DNA of 64,000 bases from Streblospio benedicti (GCA_019095985.1 CM032660.1:8455763-8519762), one strand, 5' to 3'; positions 9,401 through 19,215 are shown, counted from the stretch's first letter. Program-made: numbers and translations. The notes: generated by a model from the sequence alone, not told the origin.

Positions 9401-12038
9401 CGCAGGCGCGAAGTCTGAAACAGAAACACAGCAATCTAATATCGAGTTTATACGGTGAACTGCATGTGGACTCAAGTTGAATATGTGTAGCCTTTCTTCT
9501 TACCATGCAATATATGAAATAGCCTAACGGTTTTTTTTTAAAGTTTTATTCCTCTAGTTGAAACTAGTTTCAAGGCAACAGCCTCCTTTTCAATCTTGAT
9601 CTAGCTTTAGGCTATTTCGTATATTGCATGTTTTTTTAAGAAGAAAGACTATACATATTTAACATGAAATACAACAGAACATGGGCTAAAATAGCTTGAA
9701 AGTGATGAGCTTACGTCCACAGTTTGATGTCTGTATGTTTTTTGCAATGTATACTTCGGCTTGATTGACTTCTATCTTAACCATACGTGTAGGTAATAAA
9801 ACAGCCATTTAGCACATCATAGGAACAATAAGTACAAGGTTTAAATAAGATGGAAACAGGCCTAGATGTTGCATAAAAATAGAACACTTTCATGTCAAAT
9901 AGTCGTTCAGCAAATCACGGCCTGAGGGTGCAGTGGTGAGGATAAGCTATGAAATATAACAGGCTAATCCATTATTCAAATGTATCTTGCTGTTTTATCT
10001 AGTGCTGTCTTCTAATGGAAATCATTAATCGAATAGAAAAAGCCACACACAAATTAAGAAATTGTGGTCTAAAACAGAGATGCATTTGATTGATATACGT
10101 ACCATCACGAGATTGTTTCATTGCTTATTTTTATGTTGATAGGGTGCGTACTAGACTAAAATACGGACAGATAGTTTCTATCGTAATGAGACAGTGTGTT
10201 TTATTGCAACTAAGAAACATTCGAAGGGCGAAGATTCAAAATCAAATACTATTAACTTGACAAAACGCACAGTTAGTTATTTCCTGATATGGTTATAAAA
10301 ATACATGTGTTGATCTACATGAAAAGAATCAATGTCAAATGACGTCACGCCAGCTAGATTTACCAGCCAATTACGAAATGAGTAACTGTGTGTATTCATA
10401 ACATGTTTCGCCCACACTACATGATTGTATGTCACGGGGATCCATAAAATGAGTTTACATCCCAAGTGCGTCATATGTATTTTACATGTTCTATATCGAT
10501 AGATTATATTTCCATGAGCTTAATATCAGAGCTGAAGCTCTGTGGGAATTTCTCCAGGGCGTGCAGATCCAGGTGTTCTCGGTCAGGGGCACGCGGGGAA
10601 TGTAATATATATAATGTATAATAACATCTGCTTTAACCCACATAAGTCATGACCCTTGAAGTAGTTTGCAAGGTTCACCTCATCAACATCGTGGGCTGAC
10701 TCATATAAAACACTGGATTATAACTCAGCACCATGTACCCTTGAATCTGGGGTACTGAGGAATACACGTGCACGTGCACATGCACTATGCCAAATGAAAT
10801 GAATCCCCAAATCAAAGTCCATGGTGATGATTAGGGACGGTGCAATATTTACCAGGAAGGGGGACCGGTGCATTTGGTAGGGGGACAGGTACTTTTTTCA
10901 AGGTGTAAAGTAGGGGGACCGGATGATTTTTTTATTCTCGTTGGGCATGGGACATGTACTTTTTTTCAGCTGCTGAAATCCCACCTCGACGTGAGCGAAT
11001 CAGTACAAATTAATCACGCGAATATTCATGGGAGGGGACGCGGACTTTTTTTATGAATAGAGGTCATGGGACATCTGTTATTTTTTCATCACATCAGCAG
11101 CGGACAAGACCTTTTTTCAGACAAGTTTTTCGATATGCACCGGTCCCCCCGCCTGTTAAATATTGCACCGTCCCTTACTTATATCCATGAGAGAGTTGAT
11201 TTCGACTCTTAAACAACGAGAAGGAATGAGTTAGGGGTCTTCCTCAGACTCTTTATTGATCGCCTTCATACAGATGAATATAAACAATAAAATATACATA
11301 AATATAGTGTTACAATACAATAGAAAATGGAATACATGTAGAAGAAGTTGAAAAGAAAAGGAAAAACTAAACAAAAATGACTGATTACAACACTAAATAT
11401 CATAATTAGATATAGAAACATTACGAAAACAATCTAACAATATCCCATGTAAGTCAACCCTAAAAGAATATGAGTGCCCTGGCCTTCACTGCTATTTGTT
11501 ATTGTTATTGCGTGTATGGTCATGGGTAAACTATGACGTGGTCAATCACGTGATTACATTGTGGAGAAAGCAGTTGTCTGCGGTAAACTGCCTTCCATCA
11601 TAATAACCGCTCATTTGGTAATATTGGGACCTTGGGGCGAGTGCACATGTTGGTAGATACACAACAATAGGCCATTAGATTTTACTTGCAAGACTCATTT
11701 TATTTTTCACAGCGGTCCATAGTATTTGCATCATTTAGGAGAATTAATAACAGAAATAAAGTATAAATATCTGCACCAAATTTTAAACTCGGGGGTGATT
11801 TACAGGCTACACCCATTATAGCATGCATACCGTATTTTACGTGCCTGTTATCTGTTAAATAATGGGAATAATAGATACCAATTAAATTGTGTGTTATTCG
11901 TTATGACTACACGGTGCCTTTACTGACCACGTGGTTGAAGTGCTGCTCCTCGGGCCCCATACGTAGGTCCCCCTCAGCCCCACTCTTGCCACCCGGGAAC
12001 ATGGTCAGCATGCTGCCCAGACTCATGGCTGACAACGG
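331..12038 (-). CDS. SMYD4: SMYD4-like SET and MYND domain protein (14 exons, C-terminus off the left edge)
   Basis: Likely a lysine methyltransferase-family protein of the SMYD4 type (TPR, split SET, MYND zinc finger). Exons in order of transcription: 12038-11928, 9042-8938, 8751-8531, 7807-7680, 7037-6908, 6460-6371, 5889-5685, 4770-4656, 4374-4309, 3276-3135, 2759-2603, 2113-2060, 1580-1435, 484-331. They join without a break for 604 codons from an ATG at 12026, and all borders are GT/AG. TPR-like helices lie at residues about 80-190 (KGNEYYQKQEFVQALACYSK). The first SET half and MYND lie at about 290-365, NHSCNPN at 534-540, VDYG at 566-569 and the post-SET cysteines CSCNPC at about 590. 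In the family NHSCxPN and the tyrosine region bind S-adenosylmethionine. Human SMYD4 is about 800 residues, so the missing part is the C-terminal TPR region. An upstream coding or noncoding exon beyond 12038 is possible. The start is the first in-frame ATG of that exon and is less certain than the rest. Confidence 0.9.
624..934. mobile_element. Harbinger-like MITE, copy 1
   Basis: Terminal inverted repeats GGGACGGTGCAATATTTA and its complement bound 311 bp, flanked by TAA and TAG (3-bp target site, imperfect). A second copy lies at 10834-11174 with a perfect TTA duplication. Three-base TWA duplications are typical of PIF/Harbinger elements. It has no coding capacity and sits in a SMYD4 intron. 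Confidence 0.8.
1435..1580 (-). CDS. SMYD4: SMYD4 exon 13 (catalytic SET core NHSCNPN)
   Basis: It encodes LALYPTASLLNHSCNPNMQ, then LVFYNHSLAAR. NHSCxPN is the signature of the second SET half and binds S-adenosylmethionine in SMYD enzymes (human SMYD4: GIFPVISLLNHSCSPNTS). All key residues are present. Confidence 0.94.
1965..2049. mobile_element. Short TA-flanked MITE (AGAACCTC family)
   Basis: Ends AGTAAAACCTCC and GGTTCTACTGTA are near inverted repeats. The inner arms (AAGACCACC / GGTGGTCT types) also pair, so the element folds almost entirely on itself. CAGTAGAACCTC ends with a TA target are usual for pogo/Tc1-like MITEs. Other members are at 5250-5395, 5504-5681, 22226-22389, 35184-35269 and 56481-56660. 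This one ends about ten bases from the SMYD4 exon 12 donor. Confidence 0.75.
2060..2113 (-). CDS. SMYD4: SMYD4 exon 12 (54 nt)
   Basis: A short phase 0-0 exon encoding ISAVMLRFLQIIACNGIE, matching human VAMLRHMLQLQCNAQ. Its donor (gtaaat on the minus strand) lies about ten bases from the end of a MITE at 1965-2049. Confidence 0.88.
2400..2600. repeat. CCCACAT-rich low-complexity repeat
   Basis: A pyrimidine-rich stretch with recurring TTTCCCACAT and CCCCACAT words. Similar blocks occur at 14466-14720 and 14900-14990, and a related purine-rich block on the opposite strand at 7850-8050. It explains the chance reading frames here and is not coding. Confidence 0.6.
2603..2759 (-). CDS. SMYD4: SMYD4 exon 11 (with a glycine run)
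   Basis: It encodes NDLLAHAILAVFLAKVLRRA, equivalent to the human helix KFLCALCVSALCRQLEAA, followed by a low-complexity GA-rich stretch with seven glycines from GGA/GGC codons, then HELEQDLAIE. The glycine tract probably varies in length between individuals. It enters phase 2 and leaves phase 0. Confidence 0.87.
3135..3276 (-). CDS. SMYD4: SMYD4 exon 10
   Basis: It encodes LSHVLKIKRSGKADAGDAQ, then SVYNLLAHSKSR. The last part matches the family block NYNAVFNLLPHTENH, which precedes the second SET half. The acceptor at cctggag is the one that keeps the frame; the nearer AG would lead straight into a stop. Confidence 0.8.
3484..3750 (+). mobile_element. tRNA-headed SINE, copy 1 (diverged)
   Basis: Starts with a tRNA-like promoter region (GCGGCCAAATGGATTGGGAG as box A, GAGTTCGATTC as box B), has the family body with TGGTGGTAGGTGTTGAGC and CCAATGACTTGGTGTAGATG, and ends in an ACATTTACATT tail. 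The same family is at 12436-12575, 16022-16372, 45040-45335 and 50283-50627. Confidence 0.82.
4656..4770 (-). CDS. SMYD4: SMYD4 exon 8 (MYND zinc finger)
   Basis: It encodes PCLQC, RYCSEPC, then SWNQYHKWEC. With CFHC from exon 7 this completes the C4-C2HC pattern of a MYND zinc finger, which in SMYD proteins sits between the two SET halves and mediates contact with proline-rich partners or DNA. It enters phase 0 and leaves phase 1. The next exon (4374-4309, 66 nt) encodes the short INSSGSVFVGHLAFRTIVTA segment. Confidence 0.92.
5230..5254 (-). repeat. Duplicate of the SMYD4 exon 7 edge and donor
   Basis: These 25 bases are identical to 5682-5706, the last 22 coding bases of SMYD4 exon 7 plus the start of its intron. 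On the minus strand the copy is still followed by GTATTG and preceded by CAATAG, so it could be read as a short extra exon. It lies inside the intron between two MITE copies. Confidence 0.8.
5250..5395. mobile_element. Degenerate TA MITE of the AGAACCTC family
   Basis: It contains the family blocks TATTGAGACCACCTCT, GAACCTCTGTATAGAGA and GGTCCTAATAGAGAGGC, followed by TCTACTGCAGTA. It abuts a 25-bp copy of the SMYD4 exon 7 edge at 5230-5254. Confidence 0.6.
5504..5681. mobile_element. TA MITE inserted at the SMYD4 exon 7 splice donor
   Basis: Ends CAGTAGAACCTCC and GGGAGGTTCTGCTG are inverted repeats, with TA at 5502-5503 and 5682-5683 as target duplication. On the minus strand the right-hand TA is the T of the donor GT plus the following A, so the first intronic bases after GTA belong to the element. 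Internal arms pair as in the other copies. Confidence 0.8.
5685..5889 (-). CDS. SMYD4: SMYD4 exon 7 (first SET half and start of MYND), very GC-rich
   Basis: It encodes residues 258-326, including HAVAARPVPLGALVLAEPPF, which matches the start of the SET domain (human GRCLVATKDILPGELLVQEDAF), and ends CFHCFK, the first zinc ligands of MYND. Its base composition is far richer in G and C (many CpG) than its surroundings, giving an exon-sized CpG island in AT-rich DNA. Its splice donor overlaps the end of a MITE, and its last bases recur near 5230. Confidence 0.9.
6371..6460 (-). CDS. SMYD4: SMYD4 exon 6 (linker)
   Basis: It encodes a polar linker, RQLGNAKLENGHWSYEK and onward to IQIPR. The acceptor was chosen at ttcaacag because only this site keeps the frame continuous with exon 7; an AG four bases downstream would shift the frame. 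It is 90 nt with phase 2 at both ends. Confidence 0.75.
6908..7037 (-). CDS. SMYD4: SMYD4 exon 5
   Basis: It encodes ELGSLDCAVESFSYVKEVL and then a helical stretch ending DRQIAHC. It enters phase 1 (completing GAG) and leaves phase 2. The position corresponds to the third TPR-like helix pair of SMYD4 (human LGRLQEASQTISDLE). Confidence 0.85.
7436..7690. repeat. Three-unit tandem repeat including the SMYD4 exon 4 edge
   Basis: Units with the shared block GAGTGGCAG followed by a TACCTTTGAAGCA-like block occur at about 7438-7480, 7540-7580 and 7657-7690 (periods about 102 and 117). The upstream part, with GTTCTACTGTACAT-like sequence, is also shared by the units. The last unit contains the true exon 4 donor and the final bases of the coding exon; the other two are intronic and diverged. 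Confidence 0.7.
7680..7807 (-). CDS. SMYD4: SMYD4 exon 4 (second TPR)
   Basis: It encodes SATLYQLKRYEECLCDIK followed by YKLYDRMGRCF, matching the human block NRSAALFHLGQYETCLKDI and its helix partner. It enters in phase 2 and leaves in phase 1. Its donor (gtaccagca on the minus strand) sits at the edge of a three-unit tandem repeat in the intron, annotated separately. Confidence 0.88.
8531..9042 (-). CDS. SMYD4: SMYD4 exons 2 and 3 (N-terminal TPR region)
   Basis: Two exons, 9042-8938 (35 codons, phase 0 at both ends) and 8751-8531 (ends phase 2), flank a 186-nt intron. Exon 3 carries the best-conserved N-terminal block: KCREKGNEYYQKQEF, ALACYSKSV, then NDELALAFGNR. This is the first TPR helix pair, matching human SMYD4 (REEGNKKFQEKDYTGAAVLYSK). 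TPR modules in this family are thought to serve as protein-binding surfaces. Confidence 0.88.
9476..9667. repeat. Long hairpin (fold-back element) in a SMYD4 intron
   Basis: Left arm about 9476-9532 (contains GCAATATATGAAATAGCCTA) pairs with right arm about 9610-9667 (contains TAGGCTATTTCGTATATTGC), separated by about 75 bp. The arms differ at only a few positions over more than 50 bp. It is probably a MITE or a fold-back element of unknown family; I see no clear target duplication. Confidence 0.75.
10834..11174. mobile_element. Harbinger-like MITE, copy 2
   Basis: 341 bp bounded by the same terminal inverted repeats as the copy at 624 and by TTA on both sides (10831-10833 and 11175-11177). 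It is about 30 bp longer than copy 1 because of an internal segment near 11010-11045. It lies in the SMYD4 intron between exons 1 and 2. Confidence 0.85.
11928..12038 (-). CDS. SMYD4: SMYD4 exon 1 (start exon as modelled)
   Basis: The exon follows an acceptor (gattttacag on the minus strand) and ends at gtcagt. An ATG at 12026-12024 opens 33 codons, with two more in-frame ATGs at codons 6 and 9. The acceptor just before it means at least one upstream exon exists, which may be only 5' UTR or may hold more N-terminus. The N-terminus of human SMYD4 is poorly conserved, so homology does not settle the start. Confidence 0.6.
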
Positions 12039-12435
12039 CTGTAAAATCATCACATAATAAAAACCGCAAAAATAAATAGCTGCGGAAAAATAAATTATTT
12101 ATGAAATCTGCGAAATTTCAAAGCCACGCAATATTTTGCTTTTACAGTACTAATTATCACTAGCTGAGCTCCAGTATCTACGTTTTGCAAGTCTCGGAAA
12201 ACAAGGGCATCAGCATCATTGCAAGTGGATTTCTAATTAAACTTTAATACCTGAATGTAATTAGACAATTTTGTTTTACAGACATTGTGGAGCGTAAGGT
12301 TGACTATGTTCAACTTGTGCATCCAAATAAACAGTTGTAAATGATGTTCACGTACGTGTGTTATTATTCTTACACACACTCAAGTTTACATATATATCAG
12401 ATCATTGTCATATCATATGGTATATTTTGCCTTCA

Positions 12436-12575
12436 TCGACAGAGTCTGGAGCTCATACAACACTTCCTATCGTAGCGCTGTACTGTACCCATATAGCGTA
12501 TAGGTACCACGGAGCAGTGTCAAAGTTTGCTCAACACCCGCTGTCGGACCCGACTGGGAATCGAACTTGAGACCT
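12436..12575 (-). mobile_element. SINE fragment of the same tRNA-headed family
   Basis: On the minus strand it keeps the box B region and the GGGTGTTGAGC and CTCCGTGGTACCTA blocks, but lacks the far end of the body and the tail. Confidence 0.75.
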
Positions 12576-15500
12576 TCTGGACAAGAGTCGCATTCCTTTT
12601 GCATTTCTTCACAATGTTGTAGGGTGGGGTGGTCGTATTACGTTAGTTGTTGGTAGTGGTTAGATGATATCACAGCATTATAAGAGTGACTTTAAAATCA
12701 TAGACATACGCAAGTACACTCAATAAAAAAAATAATGAGTCTCGCTAATTTCTGAATGTAAGATAATTTGGTGTCATAGGTTATGAATGTTATGCGTTGA
12801 AAGTTATTATACATGAAACAAGCATATTTTAGCGACAAAACAATGGTACAAAAGCCATATCAATTGGATAAAAAAAGCTGCAAAGTCATTGTAATTGGTA
12901 TCAAAGAATTACAATTATAGGTGTTAGTAACACATTGTGGTCAATATTGGGACATGAATACCACTAACCCATAGGGTATACAGTAATTAGAAAATGTGAA
13001 ATACAAAAACTCTACATGCAATATACTTACACGATGCGCTAAAACAATCTTAACAAATTGCCATCATGTGTAAAAAATAATCTGTTCATTGCAAATGCTG
13101 ATTAAAGAGAAAAACTATTGTTTTTGACCATAACACTATCCTAAATGCCTGAGCGTCTCATGTTGTGTGTGCACTCTTAACAATCTTTGAAATATTCACA
13201 TCTGTGCGAAATATGAAAGACGCGAATACTTCTATCCAGATTCATAAATCATGTCCTTAAAATCCCTTTGGCAATAGAATCTTATCATAAAAATGACATT
13301 TACTGCTTCAAAAAATATGATGTCTGTTCATAGAAATAACACACATTGCCATCACTATCCAAGCTCACGCTATCCATGGATGCACGTGGATATCCATCTA
13401 CAGCAATGTGCTCTGCAAATGTTATATCCACGGCCCAGCCTGTATCCCATTGTTCTTTTCCTCGCTTGCTATATGGGTTTATAGAGCGAATCACTCAATT
13501 TTGGCTGAGGCTGCGATGAGGACCTGCCATGGGTTAAAAGTGACACGGCGACACGGCCGTTCTTTAGCTTTTTTTTCCTTGTAAAAGTAAGATGAACTAA
13601 CTCAATAAAATCTTCATCTTAAGGTGGGTCTTGGCAGTTGTTCTTTTAATATTTAATGATTACCATTGTAACGTTTAAAGTGTGTAGATGTCAATGAAAA
13701 ATAATTACTCATGTCACCTCACTCGTTTGAGATTTATGAGTCAAAAGGCCAGGCATGTGTGGCATGTGTGAACAGACGATTTACATAGAGTTAAAGACAA
13801 GATTTTTACTATTACCATTAAAAATACTGCTCCAAAATGTATTTTGAGTAATATTTTTGTATCATATGGGAATATCTTATCAAAAAAGCTTTTAAAAAGT
13901 ATAAATTTGATGTAGGTTACCTTTCATATGAAAAAAAGATATTGAATATTTTAAGTCCTAAAATCTATCAAACCAGAGTAAAATATGAAACATGGTTTTA
14001 AGTATAATTTTATATGTTTTCACAAAATAAAATAAAACATGGAATAAATATTATCTTACTAAAAATAGTTAACTATCACTGTTCACAGCCGCTGATCACC
14101 GCTGATTATAGCCGTTAGGGTGAGTGTAAACATAATGCACCTCTTTACTGTCCACGTTAAGATAAAAGGCACACGCATATTCGTCTATACAGAGATCATA
14201 TTGAAGAGAGACACAGGAACTTTTTAGAATGTCTTAAAATAGACACATGGACACGGCACATATTTTCGGACCGCATGTAGGACCCTAGCCGTGGGCTACT
14301 GATCCCTTTTTGGGGAAGCACGTGCTCAGTGAGGCGCGATAATCAGGGATTAGCGTTTACAGAGGGGGAGTCGCTTCACTGAATGCGAGACCTGACGGGG
14401 GGCTTGTTCATTACATTGATTTTTATACGCGAGAAACCATCATTATAAGGGGGTGTTATAAGGGGTAAGAAATCCCACATCCCTATTGGTTTTGCCTTAT
14501 TTCCCACATTCCACAAATTTTCAACCTTTTCTCCCACATCCTACTTCCTTAAAATCACGCATCACTCTTATTTTATCTTATTTTTTTATCTTATTTCATT
14601 TCATTTTTTATTTTTTTATCTATTTAACATTATTATTATTTTCATTTTTAGTGGGGGGCTTTTCCCTTCCACATCCCTCTTTTTCCCCACATATCCCACT
14701 TCCTCATGAATACTCCCTTTATTACGTTACTTGTTTATAAACCATCGTTCTTCAAAGTTGACTTCACAATATATTGTGTCCAATAACGCCAATGTTACAA
14801 TGCATGGCATTTCCCTTTTATCTGTATGTTAATGTAAATTAGTCATTTTACTTTTCAAATCCATCTGTGACAGTTCATAAGGATGAAGGAAGGTGCTACA
14901 AGGGGCCTTATTTCCCACATCACCATATTTTGGCGTTTTCCCCACATTCTTTAGACTTTTACCCCCAACATACCTCCTTATACCCCCACCCCCGCCCTAC
15001 AGAACACAACCAGCTATATCTATAGGCTCTCTAGAATATGGTAAATAGGGTGTTCTTGGGGTCGGGGCGGGTGGCTACCATTAATCATGGTAGATGTTTG
15101 AGTTTTAGAAGGAGAGGTGGGCTGAAAATGAACTTAAGTATATAAAAATAATATGATACACTTGATGAAGCATTGAGAGATCTACTTTCTCTTGTTCTGT
15201 TAAAAACGACGGCCATTTTGAATTTATCACCATTTGACCTCTAATATGACCTTTAATCAAATGTAGGATGGCAAAAATCAATTCCTTGTGTCCAAATTAT
15301 ATAAAAATGATGTATTACACAAGCATGAGATTTGAATGGTCAAAAACTTGTTTTTCACATTTTTCGGTGGCGGCCATTTTGGATTTTTGCCTATAAAAAA
15401 TTCACCCGGAGATGCCGCGCTGGCAAAAATGGATTGAGTGCCATTGAGATAAGTGCTAAAGTTTAAGTGGGACGCGGGAAGTTAGTTAAAATCTAAGTTT

Positions 15501-16021
15501 GAAATGGTAGCAGTAACCAAGCCCACTGTAGACGGTCCTGATACACCACATACACCCACATGCATGTGCACCACAAACTACATAGATGGTAATTCAGAAC
15601 AGTTTATTCGTTTACAGTGTGCGTTAATATAGCATACTGCTTCTATTTTATGTTTTTCATCATCATACACCAGCTTTATGTATCTTGATAGACAAACCTT
15701 TTATACATTTCTTGGCAGTATACGCGTAGGGTGACCAAATCATCACACATTATGATAATGTGAGATACGTTTTGCAATGATATTGGTTATAATTAGCTAG
15801 TTGGAGGTCATGTTCGTGATCACTGCCTTGTCAGTTTACTCATTGCACCACTAACTGTCTTCTATGCAGCATGAAAGTCGTTATGCAGGTATCTGCTGTG
15901 AAATGTTGAACGCACACAAGTATGTGCACTACGACGCGTAATATTGGCCTTATACGAGGTTCTCATTTTTGCGGTGTTTTAAATATACCTATCAACATGA
16001 CGTACATTACATACAGCAACT

Positions 16022-16372
16022 GTGTGCTCCCGTGGCCGAGTGGATATGGAGTTGGACTTGTGACAAGAAGGTCGTGAGTTTGATTCACGGTCGGGTCTGA
16101 TGGTGGGTGTTGAGCGAACCTACCACTGACAGGTTGCACACTGCTCCGTGGTACCTACACGTGAAATAGGTACAGGTGATCGAGTGAACGCTAATGTGAG
16201 CGATTAGCCTGTCTGCGCTACGGTAGCGATGTGCTGTATGCTCCCCAGGGAGTTGAGAAGGGTATAATGTGACAAGGATGCCAATGACCTGGTGTAGATA
16301 TTTGAAGTCGCTAGAGCACGATAACAATGAATTCCGACTATAAATAATCACATTTACATTTTACATTTACTT
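16022..16372 (+). mobile_element. tRNA-headed SINE, near full length
   Basis: GGCCGAGTGGATATGGAG (box A) and GAGTTTGATTCACGG (box B) open the element. The body carries CTGATGGTGGGTGTTGAGC, CTCCGTGGTACCTACACG, CTACGGTAGC and CCCCAGGGAGTTGAGA. It ends in ACATTTACATTTTACATTTAC. The head resembles a class II tRNA (Ser/Leu type). Confidence 0.88.
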
Positions 16373-17771
16373 CAGCTTTTCATATTAGAATGCATACAAT
16401 GAAATGGATAGTACATTTGCATACATACTATCACAACACAAGAGCATATTTCAAACGACATATGAACAATAATTTATCAATATCTCCAATTGTGTATGTG
16501 TTGCCAAATTATGCTGAAATGTTTATGTAACATTGTGACATTTCTAAAAACCACAATATCAAATAGGTCCAAATTAATTCATGGAGCAAAAACACCCATT
16601 GTTATAGTCAGGACACACGCGTGTTGACAGTTACTGGGTGTTGTTGCATCCAGATCATTTCATATCATAAAAAATATAACATAAGTGGGGTTTACAAGGT
16701 CGCAAGGTCACTGTGTTTTAGTTATGATCTCGTTTACCTGGTTAGATCATTCCGTGGACTGTACCTACTTTTACATTGTGCGTAAGCTGCCGATGATGTT
16801 TGGCATTTCCTATCCATATTATCGTATTCCATCAAATGTTAAATACGGTTTAAAATATCTCCTTTTTTGTAAGAGTGCCCAATCAAATTGTGTGAGAAAC
16901 TGTGTATCCTCCCAATTTTGTTGATATTTAAGTTTTGTTACAAGATCATATCTGACATTTCACAAAATACCAACTATTGCAATAAATGAATTTTATCTGG
17001 AGAAAATTCGCAGTGTTTTTACATTCCAATCCTAAAACTTGCATCCTACATACATATATCCTTCCTCCAAGAAAGGCCAGCCAATTATCCCGGTTCTATT
17101 TTAAACATGTATAATTCTGAGAATACAAAAAGTAGTCATGGGCACGCTGATGCAACGTATCATTCACCACTCCTGATATACAGGCGAATGGATTTATATG
17201 AATTCCTAGTCCTTTCTATCTAAAACATGAACAGTTTTGTTTTCTATCTTAGTTGTTTTATGCAATCGAATTAAACTCTTCTATTAAATTTATCTATTCA
17301 AATTTCGTATTCATATACACATCATGCAATACATTTTAGACACCGCACACAAACACCACAACTGACGATAGTCGCCATTTTAAAATGCAACTACTAATAT
17401 AACAATATCACATATTTATCAATTTTTCGCATTTTGTTTATTAAAAGCATCATACTAATTATTTTTCTTGTCTACTCTAAACCAATATTCACAACATTCA
17501 TTTTAGATATAATTGCTACTATTGTGTTTTGCAAATCAACCGTACTCTTCAATTCTAAGTACTTTTGAGCTACGTGTACATTATTCGGAACTGTTATTTT
17601 ATTTTTATTTTTATTTTTTATTTTTTCCCCACATCCCGCAATATGTATGGACGAGAGAACAGTTATACATATTTGGATCTCTGGATAAAACCATTATTGC
17701 GTACACGTGGATAGTGTTCTTTTGAATAAGGAGCGGTCTCCCATGGAGCAGACCTCCGTGCACGTGTTTGA

Positions 17772-17824
17772 TTGGACGAAACTGTTGATAACCAGTCACG
17801 TGACTGACAAAAGCAGCATAAAAG
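17772..17824 (+). promoter_or_regulatory. Core promoter with palindromic E-box and TATA-like box
   Basis: CAGTCACGTGACTG at 17793-17806 is a perfect 14-bp palindrome centred on CACGTG, the form bound by MITF/TFE/USF-type bHLH-zip factors. Another CACGTG is at 17761-17766, an inverted CCAAT (ATTGG) at 17772-17776, and a TATA-like CATAAAAG at 17817-17824, 29 bp before the ATG. The 5' leader must therefore be extremely short. Confidence 0.6.
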
Positions 17825-17852
17825 CACGCAGATGCAGTAGCAGTTTGTCAAG

Positions 17853-19126
17853 ATGAGCCTCCTCGAGGTGCTGAGTGTTTTCGTCGTGTGTTGCACGCCT
17901 GCTGTGCCGCTGGTGAGCGGGGAATATGTTGATGTATCTAGCCTCCCTAGTATTTCACTTTAACTAAAGGATATTTTAAGGAACCTGCAAGATTTGAAGT
18001 TTCTGGGTGTGAGTCAACATGGGAGAGACGTTTTGCAATGCTTCAACTACATAGGATACTATGGCGATTTGTTGAATTCTAAAAAACAAGGCTCAAATGA
18101 AATGCTCTGGGATCAAATTCTGGATTTTAGCACAGGTATAGACATGCAGTTGTACAATCTAAACGACCTCATCACTGGTGAGGTCACCTTTGGAGATGGT
18201 TTTGGTGGTGCTTACGAACCTTTCCTTGTAAAACTGCTTAATATGTACACGCGTGATAGGGACATGAAAAACTTTGTGCCAAAAAAAAAAAAGACTTGCA
18301 TAACTTGATGGAAAATGCAATTATCAATCTTTTAGCGTTTCAAGCATTCGGGTATGAAATATCATATAACGCAACCAGGCTAAAGATGACGTCAAACAAA
18401 AACGCTGCCATGGAATCCGAGCTTGCCAAAATTGAGAACGAACATAACAGCAGAGTCAAACAGCAAACTATTTCTTTGTCTGCCTTGCTGAAAGACTGTC
18501 CAAAGATAAGCGTGCCAAGAGAAGAATGGCTGGAATGTACAGAGGGCTTTAAATTTGGAAGTATTTGCACACAAGTATGTAACTCTCGTTCTCGTGGCTA
18601 CCCTAACAAAGGCTATGAACCAGTTCAATGTCTCTGGAATGGGAAATGGAGCCACAACATCAACGGTGAAACTAGGCTCATGTGCACCTCTGTACCTCAG
18701 CAGCTTGGTAAACTTGGCTACTTTGAGAAGCGAGATATTATGTGCAAAAATGGTGTCTGTGACAACGAGAGCTCCCGTCCCTGGTGCTACGCGGAGGGTG
18801 GCAGCGGGTGGGATTACTGTGTGCCAACCTTCAGACCGGGCTACCTGTGGAGTGACCCGAGCAAGAAATGCAAGTCAGTGTGCATGGACATGTATGACTA
18901 CACTGGTTGGTGCTACCTCAATGACGGTAGTTGGGACTATTGCATGCCCGAAGTCGTGAGCGGGGAGCCAGAACGCACGTTTAAAGGCGAGCAGTGTACA
19001 CATGAGTGTGATCCAGGTTCAAGGGATTACCAGTGGTGTCGCACTCGTAACGGATGGGATTATTGTGCTGCTAAAAGAAAGTCGTGGGTGCGCAGTCGCT
19101 TCACTGCTGAAGATACGCGAATTTGA
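17853..19126 (+). pseudogene. Secreted-type protein with helical N-terminus and WDYC cysteine repeats; frame interrupted
   Basis: An apparently intronless gene. The ATG at 17853 opens a signal peptide (MSLLEVLSVFVVCCTPAVPL). A mainly helical region of roughly 180 residues follows, including LQDLKFLGVSQHGRDVLQC and a coiled-coil-like ELAKIENEHNSR. The C-terminal part is cysteine-rich and holds three repeats of the form C-x3/4-C...WC...WDYC (PWCYAEGGSGWDYC, GWCYLNDGSWDYC, QWCRTRNGWDYC), loosely like the ends of kringle or fibronectin type II modules. I do not recognise a named family. A helical domain joined to a secreted Cys-rich tail could be a pore-forming or lectin-like effector, but that is inference. 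The frame has about two interruptions, so it is either a young pseudogene or affected by sequence errors. Intact promoter and poly(A) signals argue that any decay is recent. Confidence 0.7.
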
Positions 19127-19172
19127 TTGATGGAGAGGAAATAATATTCTATAATACAACAGTTACTAATTA

Positions 19173-19178
19173 AATAAA
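19173..19178 (+). terminator. Poly(A) signal of the WDYC-repeat gene
   Basis: AATAAA lies 47 nt after the stop codon, giving a very short 3' UTR that fits the compact layout of this gene. Confidence 0.65.
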
Positions 19179-19215
19179 TTGTTTATATGGTACACAGCAC
19201 CGTGCCTCAAATTCT

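Larger units (their letters stand above)
12039..17790. other. Region between SMYD4 and the WDYC gene, no gene seen
   Basis: AT-rich sequence with two SINEs, CCCACAT-type low complexity and a conserved-looking noncoding repeat around 15220-15400 (GGCGGCCATTTTGGATTTTT). A 64-codon minus-strand frame at 13300-13494 has protein-like composition but no family I recognise. An untranslated 5' exon of SMYD4 or the missing first exon of SLC13 could be here; neither could be identified. Confidence 0.5.

Noticed and set aside
13300-13494. Minus-strand frame of 64 codons with protein-like composition
   Set aside because: No family recognised, no clear splice borders, no support from neighbouring sequence. 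Left as intergenic.
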